54,560 bases of DNA, from assembly GCA_039916485.1 (NCBI GenBank), contig JBDSLH010000026.1, positions 1 to 54,560 of the forward strand. Direction: 5' to 3'. Origin of the DNA: JAPUDQ01 sp039916485 (GTDB lineage Bacteria > Patescibacteriota > Saccharimonadia > Saccharimonadales > Saccharimonadaceae). The notes beneath the pieces were generated by a model, which was not told the DNA's origin, made no database searches, and was given only the letters and a program-made list of their open reading frames with translations. The translations under genes and the position numbers were made by a program. This document shows positions 41,276 to 50,124 of the stretch, piece after piece (within the stretch, counting starts at the first letter, position 1; the number at the start of each line of letters is the position of its first letter).

Positions 41276-42663
41276 TGCGTGTTTCCCCACAGCTCAGCGG
41301 CTCGTAAAACTTTATAATCATCCCCCATCGGCGCCATGATCTGCATCCCAATCGGCAATCCTGCTTGCGTTACTCCTGCCGGAACACTTACAGCGGGCAA
41401 GCCAGCAAGCGACGCAGGTACGGTCATGATGTCAGCGAGATACATCTGAAGTGGATCATTGGTGTTTTCACCCAGCTTAAAAGCAGGGGTTGGAGCAGTC
41501 GGCGAAACTAGAACATCACATTTTTCGAACGCTTTTTTAAATTCATTAATGAGCAGTGTTCGTACGGTCTGCGCTTTTTTATAATACGCATCATAGTAGC
41601 CGCTTGATAGTACGTAGTTACCTATCAAAATTCGCCGTTTGTTCTCGTCCATAAAGCCTGCGGTTCGAGTATTGGCGTATACACTAGCTATAGTGGGACC
41701 TGGTTTTGACTCCCCATACTTGATACCGTCATAGCGCGCTAAGTTTGATGTTAGTTCAGCCGGTACAACTACGTAGTACACCGCAAGAGCATGTGCAAGG
41801 CTCGGAAGATCGATGAAAGCGATTGTATTGCCAGCTGTTTTCGCTTCTTTGATGCGATCTTCGACAGCGGATACAACTTCAGGATCAACGCCTTCGCCCA
41901 TTGATTCGTTAATGACGCCGATGGTTAATGGCTTTTCAACTTGTGTGCTGAGGCTACCGATATCAACAGTAGTAGAATCATATTGATCAACTCCCTTGAT
42001 GCACTCCAGAACTAGCTGAAGGTCTTCAACGCACGTTGTAAGCGGTCCTACGACATCGGTACTGCTTGCCATAGCAACAACTCCATACCGACTAACCGAA
42101 CCATAGGTTGGCTTAAGCCCGTAAATACCGTTATAGCTGGCTGGTTGCCGGATTGAACCACCCGTGTCTGACCCAAGTGCAAACGGGACAATCCCAGACG
42201 CCACAGCAACTGCTGACCCACCAGAGCTACCACCCGCGACACGCTCAGCATCAGCTACGTTTTTAGTCGGTCCAAAAAATGAGTTCTCCGTGCTTCCACC
42301 GTGGGCAAAAGCATCGAGATTTGTTTTGCCAATACAAATAGCGCCTTGTGCTTCAAGCCGTTCGATAACTGTCGCTTGATACGGAGCGATAAAATTTTCA
42401 AGCATATGTGCACTCGCTGTTGTCCGACTATCGAATGTTAGGATGTTGTCTTTTGCTAGAAATGGTACGCCCACCAAGCTTCCAGCCTCTTGTCTATCTT
42501 TCCGAAGCACATCGAGCTCATCTGCACGTTGCAGCGCTCTTGTTTCGATAACACTTAAGACAGCATTGAGCGGATCTGCTTTTGCACGGACAATTGCAGC
42601 CTGTACAACCGACCGAACTGTCGCTCCACCTGCTAGCTCATTCTTAATGTCTGCTATTCTCAT
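41272..42663 (-). CDS. gatA: Aspartyl/glutamyl-tRNA amidotransferase subunit A
   Basis: An amidase-signature enzyme releasing ammonia from glutamine. 463 aa. The catalytic Ser-cisSer-Lys set is visible in FLAKDNI (Lys) and GGSSGGSAVAVASGIVPFALGSDTGGSIRQPAS. Its start overlaps the gatC stop by 4 nt. Together with GatB and GatC it indicates indirect synthesis of Gln-tRNA and/or Asn-tRNA. Confidence 0.97.
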   Translation of the reverse strand: MRIADIKNELAGGATVRSVVQAAIVRAKADPLNAVLSVIETRALQRADELDVLRKDRQEAGSLVGVPFLAKDNILTFDSRTTASAHMLENFIAPYQATVIERLEAQGAICIGKTNLDAFAHGGSTENSFFGPTKNVADAERVAGGSSGGSAVAVASGIVPFALGSDTGGSIRQPASYNGIYGLKPTYGSVSRYGVVAMASSTDVVGPLTTCVEDLQLVLECIKGVDQYDSTTVDIGSLSTQVEKPLTIGVINESMGEGVDPEVVSAVEDRIKEAKTAGNTIAFIDLPSLAHALAVYYVVVPAELTSNLARYDGIKYGESKPGPTIASVYANTRTAGFMDENKRRILIGNYVLSSGYYDAYYKKAQTVRTLLINEFKKAFEKCDVLVSPTAPTPAFKLGENTNDPLQMYLADIMTVPASLAGLPAVSVPAGVTQAGLPIGMQIMAPMGDDYKVLRAAELWGNTQ

Positions 42664-42950
42664 AAAACTTTTTTCACCTTTATTTGTCCGTTTTCGACTT
42701 CTGGCGCATTTTTTAGCAGCGCCTCTTGATCTACGCCGTAGTCATGCACTGTATCTTCGCGCATAACATTTTCTAACCCTCCTACCTGGTAGGTTGGCTC
42801 TAAACCTGTGGTGTCAACCTGATCTAGTTGTTCAACATATCCCAAGATATCACCAAGCTGGCGGCGCAACGACTCGGCTTCGTCATCTGAAATCGTCAGA
42901 GCGGATAGCTGAGCAAGACGTTTGACATCATCAATAGATATAGAACTCAT
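42660..42950 (-). CDS. gatC: Aspartyl/glutamyl-tRNA amidotransferase subunit C
   Basis: 96 aa, the small belt-like subunit stabilising GatA-GatB. Typical pattern: IDDVKRLAQLSALTISDDEAESLRRQLGDILGYVEQLDQVDTTGLEP near the N-terminus, MREDTV in the centre. First gene of the operon. TATACT ends 8 nt before its ATG, so the message is probably leaderless. Confidence 0.95.
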   Translation of the reverse strand: MSSISIDDVKRLAQLSALTISDDEAESLRRQLGDILGYVEQLDQVDTTGLEPTYQVGGLENVMREDTVHDYGVDQEALLKNAPEVENGQIKVKKVL

Positions 42951-42958
42951 TACATACC

Positions 42959-42964
42959 AGTATA
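42959..42964 (-). promoter_or_regulatory. -10 box of the gatCAB operon
   Basis: Minus-strand TATACT ends 8 nt before the gatC ATG, with no Shine-Dalgarno sequence in between. Confidence 0.5.
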
Positions 42965-43001
42965 TCGCAAGATATAACTATAGCCACAGCATACCCGGCA
43001 A

Positions 43002-44969
43002 TTACATTGATTCTTTTATCTCATCGATAAGATCTCTTAGCTCTGCTGCCTTTTCAAACTCGAGGTTTGCAGCTGCAAATTCCATCTGAATAGTGAGCTC
43101 TTTCGCGAGCGATGGGTACTCATCTTTCGGAATCTTTTTGAGGTTGATCTTGTCTTTTTTATCATCATCTTTCTTTGGTATGATTGATCGTAACCCTTCG
43201 TCAATTGCTTTTGCAACACTCTGCGGCGTAATCCCGTGCTCAGTGTTGTAATGTTCCTGGATAGTGCGACGACGATTGGTCTCATCAATTGCGGTTTTCA
43301 TTGATTTAGTCATGTTATCCGCATACATCAAAACTCTGCCGTCCTCGTGACGCGCAGCACGTCCGATCGTCTGGATAAGTGCGGATGCTGAACGTAAAAA
43401 ACCTTCTTTGTCGGCATCCATAATAGCTACGAGACTCACCTCAGGAAGATCAAGCCCTTCTCGCAATAAGTTAATGCCCACGAGTACGTCGTACACCCCA
43501 AGGCGTAGATCACGCAAAATATCTCCTCGCTCAAGCGTGTCAACATCGCTGTGTATATAGGAAGTCTTAATATTTGCTTCTTGTAAATAGGTAGTCAGGT
43601 CCTCTGCCATACGCTTGGTCAATGTGGTCACGAGTACTCGTTGTCGAAGTTCTATTCGTTTTCTGATTTCATCGAGCAGATTATCAATCTGATGTTCGGT
43701 TGGCCTGATTTCAATCTCTGGATCCGTCAGACCTGTCGGTCGGATGACCTGCTGGGCTGGTTCGGGCGTTCGTTCTAGCTCATATGGCCCAGGAGTCGCC
43801 GACACATACACTACATTGTTCATTTGCTTTTCAAATTCCGTAAATGTCAGTGGTCTATTGTCTAGTGCACTCGGCAGACGGAACCCGTGCTCTACTAATA
43901 CTTCTTTACGAGCGCGGTCACCATTGTACATTCCACGCACTTGTGGAACAGACATATGACTCTCATCGATCAGTAACATATAGTCATCTGGAAAATAATC
44001 CATAAGAGTGGCTGGTTGCTCCCCTGGCTCTCTGTTAGTAAGGTAACGACTATAATTTTCAATGCCTTTTACAAAACCGGTTTCTTCGAGCATTTCTAGG
44101 TCATATTTTGTCCGTTGCTGCAATCGTTGAGCTTCGAGCAACTTGTCGTGTGCTTCAAACCACCTCAAACGTTCATCTAGCTCAGATTTGATATGCACAA
44201 TAGCTTTTTCTAACTTATTTTTTGGGGTAACATAATGGCTTCCAGGGAAGATTTTAATCTCTTGTGGCTCCTCAAGAACCTCTCCAGTCAGATGGTTAAT
44301 TTTCGTAAGTTTTTCGACTTCATCACCAAAAAATTCTATTCGGTAAGCATCCTCGCCGCCACTAGGTATTACGTCTATAACATCACCCCGCACTCGGAAT
44401 GTACTTCTGTGAAAGTCTATATCGTTTCGTTGATACTGAATATCTGTCAAATGCCGCAATAGTTTGTCGCGTTTTCGTTGCTCGCCGGTTTTAATCGTCA
44501 GAGCCATATCCCCATAGTCTTCTACAGATCCTATACCATATATGCAACTTACGCTGGCAACGATAATAACGTCTCGACGGCTGAGAAGTGCCGCTGTAGC
44601 TGCATGACGAAGGCGGTCAATCTCTTCATTGATACGACTATCTTTCTCGATGAAAACATCAGAGCTCGCAATATAGGCCTCAGGCTGATAATAATCAAAA
44701 TAACTTACAAAATAATGAACTTCGTTATCTGGGAAAAATGATTTAAACTCCGAGAATAGTTGAGCGGCAAGTGTTTTATTATGAGCCAGCACAAGTGTCG
44801 GTACATTGCGATCAGCAATAAGGTTCGCCATAGTAAACGTTTTTCCTGACCCTGTCACACCAAGTAGCGTTTGTTGTCGCTCGCCTTTCTCCATGCCAGC
44901 AAGAAGCGCTTTTATTGCCATCGGTTGATCACCGGTTGGCTGATACTCACTTTTTAGATTAAATCTCAT
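43002..44969 (-). CDS. uvrB: UvrABC system protein B
   Basis: The damage-verification helicase of nucleotide excision repair. Start at 44969 (MRFNLKSEYQPTGDQP) gives 655 aa, normal. Walker A is GVTGSGKTFTMA (about 39-50), the beta-hairpin is SYFDYYQPEAYIASSDVFIEKD, and helicase motifs V-VI include GINLLREGLDLPEV and QTIGRAARHEDGR. The C-terminal UVR domain (MEFAAANLEFEKAAELRDLIDEIK) contacts UvrC. uvrA and uvrC are not in the window. A TATACT box ends 9 nt upstream of this ATG and is inside the longer ORF, which supports the start. Confidence 0.98.
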   Translation of the reverse strand: MRFNLKSEYQPTGDQPMAIKALLAGMEKGERQQTLLGVTGSGKTFTMANLIADRNVPTLVLAHNKTLAAQLFSEFKSFFPDNEVHYFVSYFDYYQPEAYIASSDVFIEKDSRINEEIDRLRHAATAALLSRRDVIIVASVSCIYGIGSVEDYGDMALTIKTGEQRKRDKLLRHLTDIQYQRNDIDFHRSTFRVRGDVIDVIPSGGEDAYRIEFFGDEVEKLTKINHLTGEVLEEPQEIKIFPGSHYVTPKNKLEKAIVHIKSELDERLRWFEAHDKLLEAQRLQQRTKYDLEMLEETGFVKGIENYSRYLTNREPGEQPATLMDYFPDDYMLLIDESHMSVPQVRGMYNGDRARKEVLVEHGFRLPSALDNRPLTFTEFEKQMNNVVYVSATPGPYELERTPEPAQQVIRPTGLTDPEIEIRPTEHQIDNLLDEIRKRIELRQRVLVTTLTKRMAEDLTTYLQEANIKTSYIHSDVDTLERGDILRDLRLGVYDVLVGINLLREGLDLPEVSLVAIMDADKEGFLRSASALIQTIGRAARHEDGRVLMYADNMTKSMKTAIDETNRRRTIQEHYNTEHGITPQSVAKAIDEGLRSIIPKKDDDKKDKINLKKIPKDEYPSLAKELTIQMEFAAANLEFEKAAELRDLIDEIKESM

Positions 44970-44978
44970 ATATAGATA

Positions 44979-44984
44979 AGTATA
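44979..44984 (-). promoter_or_regulatory. -10 box of uvrB
   Basis: Minus-strand TATACT lies 9 nt before the chosen ATG. Confidence 0.45.
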
Positions 44985-45024
44985 CGCTACAGATAGATCA
45001 CTTCTCAATCGAGCAAACACAAGC

Positions 45025-45030
45025 TATAAT
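45025..45030 (+). promoter_or_regulatory. -10 box of the LOG-family gene
   Basis: TATAAT lies 11 nt before the ATG at 45042. The leader would be about 5 nt. Confidence 0.5.
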
Positions 45031-45041
45031 TAAGCATATAC

Positions 45042-45725
45042 ATGACACACACACCAAAACATGAAAAAAGAGTATGGTTACCAGATGCACACCTCGTCAA
45101 AGCCATAGCACAGTCGACAGCGAGTCTTCGTACAAGTAATGAAGAGTTTGAACAAGCGTTTAAAATTTTAAAACGACATCCAGCACGCGTGACTATTTTT
45201 GGGTCTGCTCGGGTGCTTCCTGATTGTTCGTATTATAAACAAGCCGAAGAAATAGCTGCCGCACTCGTACATGAAGGTTACTCGATTGTCAGTGGTGGGG
45301 GCGGTGGTATTATGGAGGCTGCTAATAAAGGTGCCAAAGACGCAGGGGGTCATGCAATCGGTTTTAACATTGTGCTCCCACATGAACAGCGCCTAAATCC
45401 ATATACAACAGAAAATTTGGCATTCAATTATTTCTTTACTCGCAAAGTTATGATGACATTTTATTCTCATGGATTTATATATTTCCCAGGAGGATTTGGT
45501 ACATTGGATGAGCTTTTTGAAGTTATTACTCTGATTCAAACTAAAAAAACTCCTCCTGTACCAATCATCCTGGTGGGCGGAGAGTATTGGAAAGACTTAG
45601 ACAAATTCCTAAAAAAACATTTACTCGATACTGGTCTGATTTCGCCTGGAGACGAACAACTATATACGATCACCGATGATATCGGCGAAATCTGTAAAAT
45701 AATCAATCAAGACTTTAATACTTAA
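45042..45725 (+). CDS. LOG-family (TIGR00730-type) nucleoside 5'-monophosphate phosphoribohydrolase
   Basis: 227 aa. A Rossmann-like fold enzyme of the lysine-decarboxylase-like/LOG family, members of which cleave purine (or cytokinin) riboside monophosphates to base and ribose-5-phosphate. RVTIFGSARV, SGGGGGIMEAANKGAKDAGG and the signature PGGFGTLDELFE are present. An N-terminal ~45-residue helical extension precedes the core. The natural substrate is unknown, and nucleotide salvage is plausible. Convergent with the next gene; the stop regions overlap by 4 nt. Confidence 0.9.
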   Translation: MTHTPKHEKRVWLPDAHLVKAIAQSTASLRTSNEEFEQAFKILKRHPARVTIFGSARVLPDCSYYKQAEEIAAALVHEGYSIVSGGGGGIMEAANKGAKDAGGHAIGFNIVLPHEQRLNPYTTENLAFNYFFTRKVMMTFYSHGFIYFPGGFGTLDELFEVITLIQTKKTPPVPIILVGGEYWKDLDKFLKKHLLDTGLISPGDEQLYTITDDIGEICKIINQDFNT

Positions 45726-46915
45726 TCCAGATTAAGTCGATGCAGAACTAGCCGCGATACACGCGGCTCTTTCAAGTAGCGGCTAAACAGCTCTTGCTCC
45801 AGTGCACGACGAGCATATGCAAGTGATCTGTTTTCATAGCTTTTTTCATAGCTTGCATCGATGGCCAGGTCAATGATACTGGCACTTACAGGCTCACTAT
45901 CAATCGTTACGAGGTGGCCGTAACCGTCCCAAAACGAGACAATGTCGTTATAGTAACGAAGCCTGTCATTCGCGTGGCTAGAATGCCACTGATCTATACT
46001 AAGATGTGGTGGCAATACATCCTGTACAGGTGATGTAGCAATCGCATGGTGCATGCTTCTCCAATGGACCGGGTACTGCGAAACTCGTACATGAGCTTCA
46101 TATTCATTATTGAGAGCTCCGGCATATTGATGACCGAATGCTGGTAACAATGAAATGGTTTTAGCATATGAAGTCATATACATCACTTCATGTACGTAGT
46201 GCTCAAGAAGTACAAGTGTTCGTAAGGTATATCCATACACAACCTGCTGGGAAGTCGGCGCAATTGCGACACAACCAGCTTCTTTTGCATGGAGCACCAT
46301 ATGCTGTAGGTGTACGGTATGCTGTAGCGGTTCAATAAGCGCAAGCTTATCAAGCCACACAATTTCAAGAGGTCTCATTTCAAAATCTTTACTATGCAGT
46401 TTGGCGAGGCGAGAAACATACGCTTGTTGCCACGTCGCTGCCTCCAGATACCTTGCCAACACAATGATATGACTAGGCGACTCATGTTTGAGCATACTTT
46501 CGACAGAGCGATAATGTAATGCTTTCATCACTTGTTTTGGAACAATATCCCGCAGGATTATTTTAAGTGCAGTCGGTTTAGGCACAAAACATTGCACAGA
46601 ACTATATTCGCGAGATACGGCATTAATTATTCGTGGCGTCGCTTCGCTGACGGCATTTTCATGCTTGATATCAAGTGCTCGTGCTATGCGCACATTATCA
46701 TCTACTACACGACCGCGTAAGGCTACGTATAGTTCATAGCTTGTGGTATCTGTATGATCCAACTTTAAGGCTCGCTTTACTGATGCGGTTTTGTGTGCCA
46801 GCTCACCAAGCAACTCTACGTCATGTGATTGAACATTTAGTACGCCGTGAAGCGTTTCGAGCATATGATCTATGTCTAAATTATCATGTCCGAGTATCGT
46901 TGCGAGTTTGCTCAT
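45722..46915 (-). CDS. Hypothetical 397-aa protein
   Basis: Not recognised. A cytoplasmic, His-rich and apparently all-alpha protein without signal peptide, membrane segment or known catalytic motif. The central region has several His and Tyr clusters (LQHTVHLQHMVLHAKEAG, LLEHYVHEVMYM, PVHWRSMHHAIA). Acidic and basic residues are balanced, and base composition matches the neighbours, so it looks native. Located upstream of the aldolase gene is nothing on the same strand, so it probably has its own promoter and runs convergent to the LOG gene. Confidence 0.6.
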   Translation of the reverse strand: MSKLATILGHDNLDIDHMLETLHGVLNVQSHDVELLGELAHKTASVKRALKLDHTDTTSYELYVALRGRVVDDNVRIARALDIKHENAVSEATPRIINAVSREYSSVQCFVPKPTALKIILRDIVPKQVMKALHYRSVESMLKHESPSHIIVLARYLEAATWQQAYVSRLAKLHSKDFEMRPLEIVWLDKLALIEPLQHTVHLQHMVLHAKEAGCVAIAPTSQQVVYGYTLRTLVLLEHYVHEVMYMTSYAKTISLLPAFGHQYAGALNNEYEAHVRVSQYPVHWRSMHHAIATSPVQDVLPPHLSIDQWHSSHANDRLRYYNDIVSFWDGYGHLVTIDSEPVSASIIDLAIDASYEKSYENRSLAYARRALEQELFSRYLKEPRVSRLVLHRLNLD

Positions 46916-46924
46916 AATTTGATC

Positions 46925-47836
46925 CTAGCGAACAGCTTTGTTTGCAGAGCCAAAGGCGTCAATCTTCTCTTCGACGACTTCTTGCACTGCCTGGTAGACT
47001 GTTGGCATAAGTTTTACCACTGCATATTCTTTAGGATTATCTGCAAGTACTTGTTCCAAGGTCTTTCGAAATACGTAGCGCATATCACTATTAATGTTGA
47101 TCTTACTAACGCCAATTTTTGCAGCTTGGTTGAAAAAGTGTAAAGGAGTACCACTTCCGCCATGCAGGCTGATCTGACAATCTATAGCACCTCGAATCTT
47201 GCTGAGTAAATCAACATCGATTTCTTTTGGTACAGGATATTTCCCATGGAGGTTACCAACAGCGGCGGCAAATGTGTCAATGCCTGTCGCGTCGACAAAA
47301 GCTTTAGCACCTTCAGGCGTGCTGAATGTTTTACGGATTGCATCATAATCGATGGTTTCTTCATGAACGTTACTGCTACCACCGAAATAGTGCGGCTCAC
47401 TCTCTACAAGTGCCCCTGTAAATTTTGCATACTCAACTACTTCTTTGGTCTTAGAAACAATCTCTTCATCGCTGGCTTCATGATCAGCCTGTGAAATATC
47501 GATATGGATAAATTCAAATCCTTCATCTATCGCTCGCTTACAGTCTTCAACACTTGGACTATGATCGAGGTTGAGATACATTTCGATGCCATATTCTTGT
47601 TTGTAGTTATCGACAAGATCTCGAATATTTTCTAAGCCTAGTGCCTTCACTTCTCCATCACTAACTTCCACTAAGACTGGGGCATTCTTGGCTTGAGCTG
47701 CTCGTGCTACTGCAATAAGCGTTTCTTGATTATCAATATTAAATGCACCTACAGCAAACCCTTGTTGTCGGCTGCGCTGCATGAGGTGACGTGCCTGAAT
47801 GCAGTTTTCTCGAATCTGACGGATAGTAAGTCCCAT
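46925..47836 (-). CDS. Class II fructose/tagatose-bisphosphate aldolase family protein
   Basis: A zinc-dependent aldolase splitting or forming ketose-1,6-bisphosphate. Start at 47836 gives 303 aa, with GGAG inside the end of the kinase gene. Family landmarks are AVGAFNIDNQET, YLNLDHSPSVEDCKRAIDEGFEFIHIDIS (zinc-ligand His), VESEPHYFGG, AVGNLHGKYP, ISLHGGSGTP and GVSKININSD. The usual FDGS segment reads IDISQAD, a variation that leaves the substrate uncertain. It follows tktN, membrane protein, tktC and the kinase. Confidence 0.87.
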   Translation of the reverse strand: MGLTIRQIRENCIQARHLMQRSRQQGFAVGAFNIDNQETLIAVARAAQAKNAPVLVEVSDGEVKALGLENIRDLVDNYKQEYGIEMYLNLDHSPSVEDCKRAIDEGFEFIHIDISQADHEASDEEIVSKTKEVVEYAKFTGALVESEPHYFGGSSNVHEETIDYDAIRKTFSTPEGAKAFVDATGIDTFAAAVGNLHGKYPVPKEIDVDLLSKIRGAIDCQISLHGGSGTPLHFFNQAAKIGVSKININSDMRYVFRKTLEQVLADNPKEYAVVKLMPTVYQAVQEVVEEKIDAFGSANKAVR

Positions 47837-47837
47837 A

Positions 47838-48857
47838 TTATCGCTCCAATTTCTTTGCACGATAGCTTGCTGGGGCTTTTTCTAACCAGTCTTTGAGTTC
47901 TCGTGTTGTTAATAAACCTTCCTGCGCGCCTGGATACAACACAACACTGGCTGGTGTTATCGGTGCAAGCTGGAGAGCACCCTCAAGCGTATAGCCTTTG
48001 ATAAGCGCGCCAATAAATGTACTTGCATACGCGTCACCGCAACCTGTTCGTTCAACCGGAGGAGCGACGTCAGGGTAGATCGGCATAAAGTACCTAGTAT
48101 CACCATTACTTGCATAGCTGCCTGCTGGGCCATCGGTAATTAATACAATCTCAGGGCCTAGATCATGCATCTTATCAATAAGTTCACTGACATTATCATA
48201 GTCGCCGCCTGTAACTTGCACTGCTTCTTCACGATTAAGCACAACTACAGTTGAGCGCTTATATACATGCTCTAATCGCTTTGCACCAAATTTGATTTGG
48301 AATGTTCCTGGTTGGAAAGCCAACTTTACATCGGGATATCGCTCAAGCCATTCCATAATGTCGTCATGCATATCGACAGCATTTTCAGCTATAGAACTAA
48401 AATATATCCACTTTGGGATCTCTGCTTTATGGAGATGTGGCCAGTGATAGTCATAGTGTTCATGATTAATGAGGATTGTGCGGTCTTCTTTGTACCAGAG
48501 GACATAGTGGTAATTAGTTTTCTTACCTCGTTGCAGTTTCACTAGTGATGTATCGACATGTTTTTTATTCAATGTCCGGACAACGCCCCTGCCTCGTTCG
48601 TCGTCACCAAGATTAGTGCACAATGAGCTGTTGAGGCCAAGCTTAGAAAAATTTACTGCGGCATTTGCCGCATTACCGACTCCATAGATAACTGTAGACT
48701 TTTCAAATGGTACTTTCATGCCATATGGGATACTTAACCACTTATCACCTTTGCCCTTATCCTCAACTTTTCCTTGATCTTCAATTAATCGTATAAAATC
48801 ATCAACGACGGTGTCTCCGACAGATATTACGTCTATTTGTTTTTTCTCTTCAGCCAT
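47838..48857 (-). CDS. PfkB-family carbohydrate kinase
   Basis: 339 aa ribokinase-fold sugar or nucleoside kinase. VGDTVVDDF opens the fold. GVGNAANAAVNFSKLGLNSSLCTNLGDDERG is family signature 1. The catalytic Asp275 lies in ERTGCGDAYASTFIGALIKG (signature 2). Substrate cannot be read from sequence; placement between split transketolase and an aldolase suggests a phosphorylated ketose. The tktC stop lies 2 nt upstream, and the aldolase start follows after 1 nt. Confidence 0.88.
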   Translation of the reverse strand: MAEEKKQIDVISVGDTVVDDFIRLIEDQGKVEDKGKGDKWLSIPYGMKVPFEKSTVIYGVGNAANAAVNFSKLGLNSSLCTNLGDDERGRGVVRTLNKKHVDTSLVKLQRGKKTNYHYVLWYKEDRTILINHEHYDYHWPHLHKAEIPKWIYFSSIAENAVDMHDDIMEWLERYPDVKLAFQPGTFQIKFGAKRLEHVYKRSTVVVLNREEAVQVTGGDYDNVSELIDKMHDLGPEIVLITDGPAGSYASNGDTRYFMPIYPDVAPPVERTGCGDAYASTFIGALIKGYTLEGALQLAPITPASVVLYPGAQEGLLTTRELKDWLEKAPASYRAKKLER

Positions 48858-48859
48858 AC

Positions 48860-49858
48860 TTACACTCCTTGGTGATATTTCGGGTTATGTTCAATAAAAT
48901 CTTTAACGTTTTCTGCGATGTGTTCACCGGTGAGGCCAAAATGATCAAGCAACTGTGCTGGTGTCCCTGACTCACCAAATCGATCTTGCATACCTACACG
49001 ACGTATTGGGACAGGGAGCTTATCAGTTGATAGCTCACAAATCGCCGATCCGAAGCCACCTGCAATCTGGGCCTCTTCGACGGTCATGGCACGGCCATTT
49101 TTCTTGAGGCTTGCGAGTATCGTATCCTCGTCAAGCGGCTTTATTGTTGGAACATGGACAACCTCGGCATGAATACCTTGCTTCTCGAGAATGTTTGCCG
49201 CAACCAAGCATTGATAGGTCATTGCTCCTGTTCCAAGCAAACTTATGTCATGACCTTCACGGAGAACGTACGCTTTACCGATTTCAAACGGTGTTTTTTC
49301 AGTAGAGAACACAGGTGATGCTTCGCGTGCCAATCTGAGATATGACGGCAACTCAAGCCCCACAATAGCTCGCGTAGCTTTCTCCGCTTCGATGCTATCT
49401 CCAGGTGCAATCACCGTCATATGTGGCATAACTCGCATAAGTGCAATGTCTTCTAACATCTGGTGAGTCGCTCCATCCGGTCCGACAGACACCCCTGCGT
49501 GCGAACCGACAACACAGGTAAACCGTTCGTTCAGCGCGAGCGTCGTGCGGATCTGTTCCCAGTTACGACCAGGGCTAAAAGCCGCATAGCTACTTGCAAA
49601 TGGTTTTTTACCCATTGCCGCCATACCAGCCGCAACGGTCACCAAATTTTGCTCAGCTACACCAATCTCAACAAACCGTTTCGGAAATTCTTCTTTAAAC
49701 AAATGCATCTGTGTTGATTCGGTGAGATCTGCACATAGTGCTACAACCCGTTCATCGTCTTTCCCAGCTTGTAACAAGCCACGACCGAATCCTTTTCGAA
49801 TCGGTTCGGACTCAATATCCTCATGACCAATACGATCGCTCAGATGGAGGTTACTCAT
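48860..49858 (-). CDS. Transketolase C-terminal subunit (pyrimidine-binding and C domains)
   Basis: 332 aa, the second half of a split transketolase. It contains the TPP pyrimidine-binding domain with VALCADLTESTQMHLF, FVEIGVAEQNLVTVAAGMA (catalytic Glu) and SHAGVSVGPDGATHQMLEDIALMR, then the C domain with VEEAQIAGGFGSAICEL. It needs the N-terminal subunit at 50117-50977. Between them lies a membrane-protein gene whose stop overlaps this ATG (ATGA). Confidence 0.93.
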   Translation of the reverse strand: MSNLHLSDRIGHEDIESEPIRKGFGRGLLQAGKDDERVVALCADLTESTQMHLFKEEFPKRFVEIGVAEQNLVTVAAGMAAMGKKPFASSYAAFSPGRNWEQIRTTLALNERFTCVVGSHAGVSVGPDGATHQMLEDIALMRVMPHMTVIAPGDSIEAEKATRAIVGLELPSYLRLAREASPVFSTEKTPFEIGKAYVLREGHDISLLGTGAMTYQCLVAANILEKQGIHAEVVHVPTIKPLDEDTILASLKKNGRAMTVEEAQIAGGFGSAICELSTDKLPVPIRRVGMQDRFGESGTPAQLLDHFGLTGEHIAENVKDFIEHNPKYHQGV

Positions 49859-50124
49859 GCTCGTGCACTCCTTGGTTTGATCGCATTCTTAAGCGCTACA
49901 ATACATTTGACAGTACATACTGCTATGAGTGTCGTACTGACAAGTGCAGCGAGTGTTAACTCTGTAGCTTGTGTGGAAAATGCAAAATTTGTATTCGCAG
50001 CTACGCTGGCTAAAACATCAAAGAAAACCACGGCCATAAAATAAGAGAAGAGCAAATAGCCAAGCGCAACGCCTGATGCAAGCCAATATAGAGCTACTGC
50101 GACAAAAACCATACGATTATTCAT
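49855..50124 (-). CDS. Small membrane protein between the transketolase halves
   Basis: 89 aa with two or three hydrophobic helices (about 4-36 and 53-77) and a basic C-terminus (KNAIKPRSARA). No known family. GGAG 5 nt upstream and an 8-nt overlap with tktN set the start at 50124, and the stop overlaps tktC. Expression must therefore track both transketolase subunits. Confidence 0.72.
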   Translation of the reverse strand: MNNRMVFVAVALYWLASGVALGYLLFSYFMAVVFFDVLASVAANTNFAFSTQATELTLAALVSTTLIAVCTVKCIVALKNAIKPRSARA

